Shown here one piece after another: positions 1 to 7,957 of a DNA stretch of 64,000 nucleotides. The notes below the pieces were generated by a model, which saw only the letters and a program-made list of their open reading frames with translations, was not told where the DNA came from and made no database searches. Numbering within the stretch: position 1 is the stretch's first letter; each line of letters starts with the position of its first letter. Position numbers and translations under genes: made by a program. The stretch comes from Sedimentibacter sp. zth1. GTDB lineage: Bacteria > Bacillota > Clostridia > Tissierellales > Sedimentibacteraceae. The stretch lies in NCBI RefSeq assembly GCF_017352195.1, contig NZ_CP071445.1, forward strand, positions 1,054,001-1,118,000. The letters are read 5' to 3'.

Positions 1-514
1 CCAAAACATTGGATTCTTTTGAAAATTTATTAAATTCATTAATTTTCTCATCAATACCATTTACACCTGCTGCACGCATATTATGTTTTAGTAAATTCAT
101 TTTATAATCAAATTCCTTTTTAGAAGTTCTTTGATTTGATTTACCATTAAGAATCATTGCCTCAGTAAGTTGTTTACCAATTTTCATAATAGGATTTAAG
201 CTTGATAATGGATCTTGAAAAATCATAGATAATCTACTACCACGGTAATCATGATATTCTTCTTCAGTTATCTTAAGTAAGTCTTTACCGTCATAGATAA
301 TTTCTCCACTTTCAACAATACTGTTTGGAGCTAATATACCCATAATTGATTTTGCAGTAACAGATTTACCAGAACCTGACTCACCAACTACTGCTAAAGT
401 TTCGCCCTTATTTAATTCCAGATTTATATCTCTAACAGCCTTTACAGTTCCATTAGTAGTTCTAAATGAAACCCTAAGGTCTTTAATTTCTATTTTTTTC
501 TCTTTATTTTCCAT
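1..514 (-). CDS. oppD: Oligopeptide ABC transporter ATP-binding protein, N-terminal part (cut by window edge)
   Basis: This would be the ATPase that powers the oligopeptide importer encoded next to it. About 171 codons are visible and the C-terminus lies outside the window. A Walker A motif GESGSGKS is visible about 45 residues in, followed by the Q-loop region (IFQDPLSSLNPI) seen in Dpp/OppD-type ATPases. The ATG at 514 lies 2 nt after the oppC stop, and its Shine-Dalgarno GGAG sits inside the end of oppC, so translation is probably coupled. The signature motif and Walker B are beyond the edge. OppF may follow outside the window. Confidence 0.9.
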   Translation of the reverse strand, partial: MENKEKKIEIKDLRVSFRTTNGTVKAVRDINLELNKGETLAVVGESGSGKSVTAKSIMGILAPNSIVESGEIIYDGKDLLKITEEEYHDYRGSRLSMIFQDPLSSLNPIMKIGKQLTEAMILNGKSNQRTSKKEFDYKMNLLKHNMRAAGVNGIDEKINEFNKFSKESNVL

Positions 515-516
515 AT

Positions 517-1989
517 CTACTCCTCCGAACCTCTTAATGATGGATTAAATGCATCTCTTAGCCCATTTCCAAACAAGTTAAACGAAATCATTAACAATGA
601 AATAAAAGCTGCTGGGAAAAACAATTCGTGAGGGAATGAAGACAATGATGCCTTCGCATTATTTAGCAATGTACCAACACTAGTCATACCTGAAGTCTGC
701 AAATCAACAATACCTAAATATGACAACGTAGACTCACCAAATATTACACCAGGTATAAGTAATATAGTAGATGTAATAAATGTTCCCAAAGAGTTCGGTA
801 ATATATGTTTAAATATTAATCTGTTATCTTTTGCACCAAGTGTTCTAGCTGCTAAAACATATTCTTGTCCTTTAAAACGATAGAATTGTGTTCTCATTCT
901 GTAAGCAGGTCCAATCCAACCTGTCAAAATAAACGCAAACATAAGTGAAACTAATGGACCAACTTTCTTAGCAAAATAAATTTGGAATAATGAAACAGAA
1001 ATAATCATTGGTATATTCATAATTATTTCAGAAAAACGTTCCATAATTAAGTCTACATAGCCACCATAATATCCTTCAATTGAACCATAAACTGCACCAA
1101 TACAAATATTAATAAATGAAACAAAAATACCTAACAAAAATGAAACTCTAGCTCCACCTGCTAAACGAACCATTATATCTTTTCCAAAATTATCACATCC
1201 AAAAATAAAGCTTGGATGGTGTCCATTTACATATTTATAATATTCATAGTATAAAACACGTACTTGGTACTGTGAGCCACCCATTTTTGATTTATAATAA
1301 CTATATCCATCAGGGCTTGTCTCATCCTTTTTGAATATATTTATAAAATCACCATTTTCATCATATTCGGCTATACCCTTCATATTATGTTTGTACCAAT
1401 AGTTTGCATCTCTTAGAAAACCTGGATTTGCTACTTTTTTAGTATCAATCATTGGAAACATAATTTTTACATCGTTATCTTCCTGATATTGTACTAAACT
1501 ATCAAATTCAGTTTTTGTAAGTCCAACATAAACGTATCCTACTTTTTTATAACTATCAACTTTCATATCGTAAAACTTAGCATTACTATTATTATTACCA
1601 GGAGCATCATATTGCTTTTTCAACTCAACAATAGCTCCTGGAATACCTTTCAAATAATCATAACCCTGTTGGTTTTGAGTGATAGAACTAACACCATCCC
1701 ATATACCAATTTTAGATAATAACTCACTTTTAGGTAAAACATGTGAGTAATATCCATCAATATATTCAGCATCATATTTAGAGAATATAGGAACAAAAAT
1801 AGCAAAAGCTAGTAATAATGTTATAATACAAGCAGCAACAACTGATCCCTTATTCTTTCTAAAACGAATCCATGCATCTTTAAAATAACCAATTGGTTTA
1901 GTATCAAATTTCAAATCATGCAAACTAGAATCTTGTTGTACCAACACAAATTTTTCTGCTGGGATATCTTTAATTTCGTTAATATTCAT
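517..1989 (-). CDS. oppC: Oligopeptide ABC transporter permease OppC with a large extracytoplasmic insertion
   Basis: Membrane permease of a peptide importer. The start at 1989 (MNINEIKD) is chosen because AGGAGGA lies directly upstream; a longer in-frame extension has no ribosome site. The 490-residue protein is much longer than the usual 300 or so. One membrane segment near residues 37-57 is followed by roughly 200 mostly hydrophilic residues rich in Tyr, Asn and Asp. The standard OppC core then begins at FGCDNFGKD and ends with several membrane helices and the EAA-type loop (RTLGAKDNRLIFKHILPN). The gene overlaps the end of oppB by 11 nt. The inserted domain is the odd feature; it may contact the unusually large OppA. 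Confidence 0.9.
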   Translation of the reverse strand: MNINEIKDIPAEKFVLVQQDSSLHDLKFDTKPIGYFKDAWIRFRKNKGSVVAACIITLLLAFAIFVPIFSKYDAEYIDGYYSHVLPKSELLSKIGIWDGVSSITQNQQGYDYLKGIPGAIVELKKQYDAPGNNNSNAKFYDMKVDSYKKVGYVYVGLTKTEFDSLVQYQEDNDVKIMFPMIDTKKVANPGFLRDANYWYKHNMKGIAEYDENGDFINIFKKDETSPDGYSYYKSKMGGSQYQVRVLYYEYYKYVNGHHPSFIFGCDNFGKDIMVRLAGGARVSFLLGIFVSFINICIGAVYGSIEGYYGGYVDLIMERFSEIIMNIPMIISVSLFQIYFAKKVGPLVSLMFAFILTGWIGPAYRMRTQFYRFKGQEYVLAARTLGAKDNRLIFKHILPNSLGTFITSTILLIPGVIFGESTLSYLGIVDLQTSGMTSVGTLLNNAKASLSSFPHELFFPAAFISLLMISFNLFGNGLRDAFNPSLRGSEE

Positions 1990-2947
1990 TTGTTTTTCCT
2001 CCTCCCATTCTAATACGTGGGTCAACAAAACCATAACTTATGTCAATAAATATATTACTAATCAAGCCAACTGCTAAATAAAATATACTAATTGTTATAA
2101 ATAAACTATAGTCTTTTAGAAGTACCGAATTAACAAAAATATTTCCTACTCCTGGTATACCAAATATCTGCTCAAAAATGATGGAACCAAAAAGTATTCC
2201 TATAAATTCAGTTAAAATCATTGGTAAAATTGGAACTAAAGAATTTCTCAAGGCATGTCTAGTAGTAGCTTGTCTCTTTGTTAAACCTTTAGTACGTGCC
2301 AATAACATATAATCACTTGTTAAAGTTTCTGTCAATTCTGCTCTAGTAAAACGCATAAAACCTGCAATAATACCTGCTCCCAAAGACATTATTGGTAATA
2401 TCATAGACTTAAACATTGCCCCACTGAACCAATCTGTTCCTGACTTTAATACTATAGGTAAAATCCCTGCTTTAAAACCTAAATAGTATTGAAATATAAA
2501 AGCATAAACGTACGATGGTACAGATATAAATAACATAATAATTACAGAAATAACATTGTCTTGCCATTTATTTTTCTTAAGAGCTGCATAAACACCAAAT
2601 GCTATTCCTAAAGGTACTGCAAATAAAATTGTATAAACATTAAGTAAAACTGTAATTGGTAGCCTTTTAGCTATATATTCAGTACAAGGCTGTAAATATG
2701 TTCCAACAGTTGTACAGAATCCAAAATCAAATTTTGTAAAAACGTTTTTCAAAAAAATACCGTACTGTGTCATTACGGGTTTATTATATCCCCATGCTTC
2801 TCTCATTGCTCTTGTCGCTGCTGCAAAATCACCAGGACCTTCAGCAACTTGGTTTGGAAGCATACGAACTAAAACAAATTCTATTGTCATTATAATCATA
2901 AAGGTTATAATCATCAAACCAATTCTTTTTAATATATATTTAGCCAT
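1979..2947 (-). CDS. oppB: Oligopeptide ABC transporter permease OppB
   Basis: First permease of the peptide importer, 322 residues, the usual family size. It starts with a positively charged segment and a membrane helix, has about six helices, and carries the conserved coupling loop ARTKGLTKRQATTRHALRN near residues 215-235. It ends in the VDPRIRMG tail typical of OppB. The ATG at 2947 follows AGGAGTG with normal spacing; an upstream in-frame GTG is part of that ribosome site. It follows oppA across a strong hairpin, so its transcript level is probably lower than that of oppA. Confidence 0.93.
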   Translation of the reverse strand: MAKYILKRIGLMIITFMIIMTIEFVLVRMLPNQVAEGPGDFAAATRAMREAWGYNKPVMTQYGIFLKNVFTKFDFGFCTTVGTYLQPCTEYIAKRLPITVLLNVYTILFAVPLGIAFGVYAALKKNKWQDNVISVIIMLFISVPSYVYAFIFQYYLGFKAGILPIVLKSGTDWFSGAMFKSMILPIMSLGAGIIAGFMRFTRAELTETLTSDYMLLARTKGLTKRQATTRHALRNSLVPILPMILTEFIGILFGSIIFEQIFGIPGVGNIFVNSVLLKDYSLFITISIFYLAVGLISNIFIDISYGFVDPRIRMGGGKTNEY

Positions 2948-2972
2948 TCTTTTCACTCCTAAACTTTTAAAT

Positions 2973-3013
2973 AAATCTTATTAGGGTGTATAAAATACAC
3001 CCTAATAAGATTT
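2973..3013 (-). terminator. Perfect 18-bp hairpin between oppA and oppB
   Basis: Arms at 2973-2990 and 2996-3013 are perfectly complementary with a 5-nt loop. On the minus strand it lies 19 nt after the oppA stop and is followed by an AT-rich stretch rather than a clean U-run. It could act as a leaky terminator or as a stem that protects the oppA message, letting the binding protein be made in excess over the permeases. Confidence 0.7.
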
Positions 3014-3031
3014 TAACTAAAACTACTAAAA

Positions 3032-5386
3032 CTAGTATTGAAGCTGATTATTGTTTTCTTTACAATAAGCATCCCATTCTTTATCAGTGTAATTATAAGA
3101 TATTCCTCTTATTCCACCAAATGCAACTAAGTTTACATAATTATATGTAGCATAGTTGATTTTTTGTGATCTCATTGTAGTAGTTGTTCTATAGTAAAGT
3201 GGAGGACAGTTATAAGTTTCAAGTAATCCTAATTCCATTTTAGCTAATATTTCTAATCTTGTATCCATATCCGCTTGTAAATATTCGCCTTCATTTAAAG
3301 CTTTAAACCAATCAAAAAATGTCTTAGTTACTTCTTCACCATTAACATTGATTGTTAAAGTTTCTTTTTCTGGTTTAAATCCATATTCAAATAATTTATC
3401 TCCTACGCAGTAACATTCCATCATGTTGAATGGATTCATTGGGTTACCACCCCAAGTAGAGAATATCATTTCAAACATACCAGTTTGAGCATGATCATAG
3501 TAATCTTGGTCTGGAGTAGTCACTAATGATACTCTGTTTTCAAGTGGAGTATCAACTGTCGCTGCATCTATACAATTTTGTAAGAATATAACCATTTTTG
3601 TAAGAGCTTCATCAGTGTTATATACTAAGAACTCTAATTCAACCTTATCAGTTTCTTTGATATCTCCAGCTGCTAAAGCATCATTGTACGCGCTTGTAAA
3701 TAATTCTGCAGCTTTGTCTTTATCGTATCCAGTAATATCATCAACATTATCTACACCATAAAGTGTACATAAAGTTTCTTGTGCTTGTGTTGATGAACGA
3801 TATGGAATACCTGCGTCTGGATCATAAATATACATTGCATTAATTATACCAAATCCAGGAGAGTGAGTTGCAGTACATTGAGATGCAAATCCTTCTCTAT
3901 CAAAACATAATGACATTGCATGTCTAAAGTCTATATAAGACTGAATTGATTTATTAATTCCTTCAGTTTCACGAGATTTAAGAGCTGCTTTACTACTGTT
4001 CATAGTAACTTTAGAAGTATAAGTTTGTGGTGTGTAAACTACATAATCACTAGTTCTATACTTGTCCATATCTGTTGAAACTAAATCAACTACATCTACT
4101 CTACCTTGTAAGAATAATTGTAATTGTGTAGCTTGTTCAACAACGATTTGACAAACTATATCAGTTGTTTGATATTGTCCTTCGTGTTTACCATCATTGT
4201 AACCATACCAATTATCATTTTTTGTCATTTTAATAACTTTACCGTCTTGGAACTCAGTTAATTTGTAAGGACCATAAGACATATATTTATCTACTGATGT
4301 ACCATAAGAAGTTTTTATGATATCTCCAGTTTCTTTTTTGTTTTCTTCATATAATTCTTCATATACTAGAGGAATTGAAGATTCAGCATATTTGAAATAG
4401 AAAGGAGTTGCAGGTCTTCCTAATACTACAGTAAGTTCATATTCACCAGTTTTTATATAACCTACGTTATCCCAAGAAAATTCTGGGCTCATTCCATCAT
4501 ATGTGAAACAAAATTCTTTGTATGCTTCAGGATTATCATCACCAAAAGCTAATGCTACTACTAACAAGTCAGCTTTTGCTTCATCTGTTAAATCATAATA
4601 TGCTTCTTTTGAATATTTTTCATAAATATCATTACCATCAGCATCTGTAAAGCAATCTACATTTGCTGAATAGTAGTCTTTAGCTGAATCACCAAAGAAT
4701 ACAACTGAGTTAACAAATGAAAATTTCATATCGCTATCTGCAACATCTCTATATCCTTCACCATCATATATGTCAGTATATATAGCAGATTGTTGTTTGT
4801 AATATTTTTCAGCGTTTGCTACAGCTATATTACCAGCATATTCATCATTAGCTCTATAGTTTTTCATTTGGTAGCTTAGTATTTGCTGCATAGAATAAAT
4901 GTATGTATCAGCATTAATTTTAGTTCCATTTTCCCAACAAGCTTCTTGATTTAATGGTACTTTATATGCATATCCTTCAGTTGCATCTGCAGGAACTCCA
5001 AATCTTTCATCCCCAGCATATTCTGAAGTTACATCAACTGGTTCTGCAGCTGCCATTTCTGGAACTATAACATAAGATTCTTTGTCTTCTGCTAATGCAA
5101 AATCATATAATCCCATTGTAGTATAATCCATGATATAACTATCATCATGTGTTTCCCATTCGTGTGGATTCCAAGTATCAGGTGAACCTGCTACTACTTC
5201 ATTAAAAGTATATGTAGCTTCTGTATCTGTTACTTGTTTATTATCACTATTATCTGCTGGTTGTGAATTATCTTTAGGGTCTGTGTTATCGTCTTTACCA
5301 CAAGCTACAGATGAAATCATTAAGCTGAATACTAATATCAGCCCAAGTGTTGCTCTCAACACTTTTGAAAATTTAGTGTTTTTCAT
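3032..5386 (-). CDS. oppA: Oligopeptide-binding lipoprotein OppA-like (SBP_bac_5 family)
   Basis: Extracellular peptide-binding lipoprotein that delivers substrate to OppBC. A lipoprotein signal covers residues 1-29, with a lipobox SSVAC and Cys29 as the lipid site, followed by a charged, Asn/Asp-rich linker to about residue 55. The rest is a family-5 solute-binding fold (for example YGPYKLTEF and FRHAMSLCFDREGF). At 784 residues it is far longer than the roughly 540 of OppA or DppA, so it has extra internal segments. The ATG at 5386 has GGAGG upstream. It is the first gene of the operon, behind a strong promoter at 5490-5518. Confidence 0.9.
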   Translation of the reverse strand: MKNTKFSKVLRATLGLILVFSLMISSVACGKDDNTDPKDNSQPADNSDNKQVTDTEATYTFNEVVAGSPDTWNPHEWETHDDSYIMDYTTMGLYDFALAEDKESYVIVPEMAAAEPVDVTSEYAGDERFGVPADATEGYAYKVPLNQEACWENGTKINADTYIYSMQQILSYQMKNYRANDEYAGNIAVANAEKYYKQQSAIYTDIYDGEGYRDVADSDMKFSFVNSVVFFGDSAKDYYSANVDCFTDADGNDIYEKYSKEAYYDLTDEAKADLLVVALAFGDDNPEAYKEFCFTYDGMSPEFSWDNVGYIKTGEYELTVVLGRPATPFYFKYAESSIPLVYEELYEENKKETGDIIKTSYGTSVDKYMSYGPYKLTEFQDGKVIKMTKNDNWYGYNDGKHEGQYQTTDIVCQIVVEQATQLQLFLQGRVDVVDLVSTDMDKYRTSDYVVYTPQTYTSKVTMNSSKAALKSRETEGINKSIQSYIDFRHAMSLCFDREGFASQCTATHSPGFGIINAMYIYDPDAGIPYRSSTQAQETLCTLYGVDNVDDITGYDKDKAAELFTSAYNDALAAGDIKETDKVELEFLVYNTDEALTKMVIFLQNCIDAATVDTPLENRVSLVTTPDQDYYDHAQTGMFEMIFSTWGGNPMNPFNMMECYCVGDKLFEYGFKPEKETLTINVNGEEVTKTFFDWFKALNEGEYLQADMDTRLEILAKMELGLLETYNCPPLYYRTTTTMRSQKINYATYNYVNLVAFGGIRGISYNYTDKEWDAYCKENNNQLQY

Positions 5387-5489
5387 TTTTAACCTCCAAG
5401 TTTTTATTAACGCTTTATTAACTAAAGCAATTATATTTAGGTAAACTATATTACATTTTTAATAATATAATTAACTCAACCTACTATAT

Positions 5490-5518
5490 AATATAAGGCT
5501 TTTTTTTCTATTTGTCAA
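5490..5518 (-). promoter_or_regulatory. Sigma-A promoter of the opp operon
   Basis: On the minus strand, a perfect -35 TTGACA (5513-5518) is separated by 17 nt from a -10 TATATT (5490-5495). The predicted leader to oppA is about 97 nt and holds a small stem (GCTTTA/TAAAGC) but nothing I recognise as a riboswitch. The rest of the gap from 5387 to 5738 holds only the thiN terminator. Confidence 0.8.
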
Positions 5519-5693
5519 CACTAAATCGTTTTCTGTTTTAATAAAACTACTATTAGTAAGTTTTTTTAAAAACTAGCAATTTTTTTATATTCATGTTTAT
5601 ATTCAATTTTAAACATATTATTTCATAATTTTAGAAATTATTTTAACTTAAAATTCGTCAATTTATAACTATTTGTTACAAATTTTTTAAAAT

Positions 5694-5727
5694 AAAAAAA
5701 GCAAATTAATAATCAATTTGCTTTTTT
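5694..5727 (-). terminator. Rho-independent terminator after thiN
   Basis: The stem AAAAAAGCAAATT / AATTTGCTTTTTT has a 7-nt loop. Read on the minus strand it lies 12 nt after thiN and ends in a run of seven U. It closes the 14-kb operon that begins at yicC and separates it from the opp promoter. Confidence 0.85.
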
Positions 5728-5738
5728 ATTTTAATATA

Positions 5739-6368
5739 TTAATCATTAGAAATTATCAACAAACCTATCCCGTGACTTATTTTTATTTCAGCAGTTTCAC
5801 TTACTATTTCATTGCTAATACAAAGTGTTGAACCCCTATTCACTGTTCTATCTAGTAAAGGATATTTAAACCCTTCCAAACTATCAATTTGTATATAATC
5901 TGTTAATGGTATAATAGATACAAAGCAATTTTTACAAATATTAATAGTTTTATTTTGTACTAAAGGTTGTATATAATTATTATTATCAATTAGTCTAATT
6001 GATATTGTTTCTTTAATATACTTTTCAATTAATAAAACATTTGCCATTGTATGATCAAGTCTAGTACCAGTAGCACACACTAAGAGTATTTCTTTAAATC
6101 CAAATTCTATTGCTTTTTCAATTGCTAATTCTGTATCTGTATAATCTTTCTCAGGTTTATATTTAACGGTTTCTACATTATTGTATTTATGTAAAATATC
6201 CTTATTTACAGAATCAAAGTCACCAACTATTAGATTTGGTATAATATTTAAATTGTCAATATAATTTAACCCACCATCAGCACATATAATAAAATCTTTT
6301 TTATCATATATTTTGTTAAATAGTTCTTTCTTTAAGTAAGTTCCGTTTGCTATAATAATTGCTTTCAT
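5739..6368 (-). CDS. thiN: Thiamine pyrophosphokinase
   Basis: Transfers pyrophosphate from ATP to thiamine, giving thiamine diphosphate in the cytoplasm. The 209-residue length fits the family. Diagnostic motifs are CADGG near 29-33, GDFDSV at 49-54, KDYTDTE at 74-80 and GTRLDH at 101-106. It is the last gene of the yicC-to-thiN operon, 4 nt after rpe. I see no TPP riboswitch near it, so it seems to be expressed with the housekeeping operon rather than by thiamine level. Confidence 0.94.
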   Translation of the reverse strand: MKAIIIANGTYLKKELFNKIYDKKDFIICADGGLNYIDNLNIIPNLIVGDFDSVNKDILHKYNNVETVKYKPEKDYTDTELAIEKAIEFGFKEILLVCATGTRLDHTMANVLLIEKYIKETISIRLIDNNNYIQPLVQNKTINICKNCFVSIIPLTDYIQIDSLEGFKYPLLDRTVNRGSTLCISNEIVSETAEIKISHGIGLLIISND

Positions 6369-6372
6369 TATA

Positions 6373-7035
6373 TTATTGTCCTTGCATAATTTTTATAAAT
6401 TCTTTTGTTCTTAATTCAACATTTTCAGCTCCATAAATGGCTGAACCTGCAACTATCACATTAGCTCCCCATGAAAGCACATCTTCTAAATTATTTAAAT
6501 TTACACCGCCATCAATTTCTATATCTTTACTAATATTTTTTTTATACATTAGTTCCTTTAAATCCGTAAATTTATTTTTTACATTACCAATCAAACTTTG
6601 ACCACCAAATCCAGGATTTACTGACATTAAAAGCACCAAATCAATATCTTCGATTATGTCGCTTAACGTACTAACTGGTGTAGCCGGATTTAGGGCAATA
6701 CCAGCTTTAAGTCCAAAGGATTTTATCTTTTGAATTGTTCTATGTAAATGAATGCAAGACTCTTGATGTACAGTAATTAAGTCAGCACCTGCTGATTCAA
6801 AATCCTCAAGCAAATTATCTGGGTTATTAATCATTAAATGAACATCAAAAAACATATCTGTTGTTTTTCTAATTGATTTAATAAGTGGTGGTCCAAAAGT
6901 AATATTTGGTACAAATAAACCGTCCATTACATCAATATGTAAATATTTTGCGCCACCATTTTCAACTTTTTTAATTTCATCTGATAAGCAAGAAAAATCT
7001 GCTGACAAAATCGAAGGTGATAAAATGTTTTCCAT
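6373..7035 (-). CDS. rpe: Ribulose-phosphate 3-epimerase
   Basis: Interconverts ribulose 5-phosphate and xylulose 5-phosphate in the pentose phosphate pathway. The 220-residue TIM barrel shows the family motifs LSPSILSADF at 5-14, HIDVMDG at 33-39, DVHLM near 64-68, MSVNPGFGGQ near 136-145 and EIDGG near 172. These include the metal-binding His and Asp residues. The start has AAGGAG 10 nt upstream. It lies between rsgA and thiN, the same order as in Bacillus. Confidence 0.95.
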   Translation of the reverse strand: MENILSPSILSADFSCLSDEIKKVENGGAKYLHIDVMDGLFVPNITFGPPLIKSIRKTTDMFFDVHLMINNPDNLLEDFESAGADLITVHQESCIHLHRTIQKIKSFGLKAGIALNPATPVSTLSDIIEDIDLVLLMSVNPGFGGQSLIGNVKNKFTDLKELMYKKNISKDIEIDGGVNLNNLEDVLSWGANVIVAGSAIYGAENVELRTKEFIKIMQGQ

Positions 7036-7060
7036 ACTAATTTCTCCTTAAGATTATAAT

Positions 7061-7939
7061 TTAATAATGTTTAAAGCTTTTTATTTCCTCATATAGCTTT
7101 AAATAATTTGTATATCTAACTTCACTAATTTTTTTATCTTCTACTGCTTTTTTTACCATGCAGCCTGGTTCTTTATTATGAACACAATCACTAAATTTAC
7201 ACTCACCACTAATTTTTTCAATATCAGGATAAAATCTAGTTAAATCTGTAGCATCCACTTCATTAATATCAAAAGAACTAAATCCAGGTGTATCTACTAC
7301 AAAACCTCCAAAACTTAGTTTATACATTTCAGCATGTCTCGTAGTATGTTTACCTCTTTTAAGCTTTTCACTTATATCACCAGTTTTTAATTCGAAATTA
7401 TCATCAATTACATTCATTAGGGATGATTTACCTACACCCGATGGACCCGAAAATAAGGTTATTTTATCTTTTAAGATATTTTCAAAGTTTTCAAGTAATT
7501 CAGGCTTATACTTAGATGTAAATATAATTTGATAATCAGTACTTTTATATATATCAATAATTTTTTCAAAATACTCGTCATCTACCAAATCAGCTTTATT
7601 AAAACAAATTATTGGATTTAGTTTATTAACCTCAGCAGCGATAATCAACTTATCTAGAAGTAAAAAGCTAGGCTCCGGATTTTTAACAGCAAACACTATA
7701 ATTATTTGGTCAACGTTTGAAACAGCAGGTCTTTTCATTTCATTTTTTCTTTCGTTTATTTCTTCTACATAACCATAATTTTTATTTTCTTCCGTTAATC
7801 TTATCAAAACATTGTCTCCGACTAATGGTTTGATATTTTGATTTCTAAATAAACCTCTTGCTCTACACTCTATTAATCCATTTTCTGTATCAACATAGTA
7901 ATTTCCGCCTACACCTCTAATGATTCTTCCTTGCAACAT
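7061..7939 (-). CDS. rsgA: Small ribosomal subunit biogenesis GTPase RsgA
   Basis: Circularly permuted GTPase that checks late assembly of the 30S subunit. From the N-terminus: an OB-fold domain to about residue 65, the G4 motif NKAD at 114-117, Walker A GPSGVGKSS at 165-173, G3 DTPGF at 216-220, and a zinc site (Cys247, Cys252, His254, Cys260). Length about 292 residues. The ATG at 7939 is used here; the TTG one codon upstream (7942) is nearer the AGGAG site, so either is possible. It follows prkC, and its Bacillus homologue is a PrkC substrate. Confidence 0.94.
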   Translation of the reverse strand: MLQGRIIRGVGGNYYVDTENGLIECRARGLFRNQNIKPLVGDNVLIRLTEENKNYGYVEEINERKNEMKRPAVSNVDQIIIVFAVKNPEPSFLLLDKLIIAAEVNKLNPIICFNKADLVDDEYFEKIIDIYKSTDYQIIFTSKYKPELLENFENILKDKITLFSGPSGVGKSSLMNVIDDNFELKTGDISEKLKRGKHTTRHAEMYKLSFGGFVVDTPGFSSFDINEVDATDLTRFYPDIEKISGECKFSDCVHNKEPGCMVKKAVEDKKISEVRYTNYLKLYEEIKSFKHY

Positions 7940-7957
7940 CAATAATTATTCTCCTAT

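Noticed and set aside
5387-6368. Possible TPP riboswitch associated with thiN
   Set aside because: thiN is at the end of a long operon with no leader, and the sequence nearby has no THI-box-like conserved segments that I can see.
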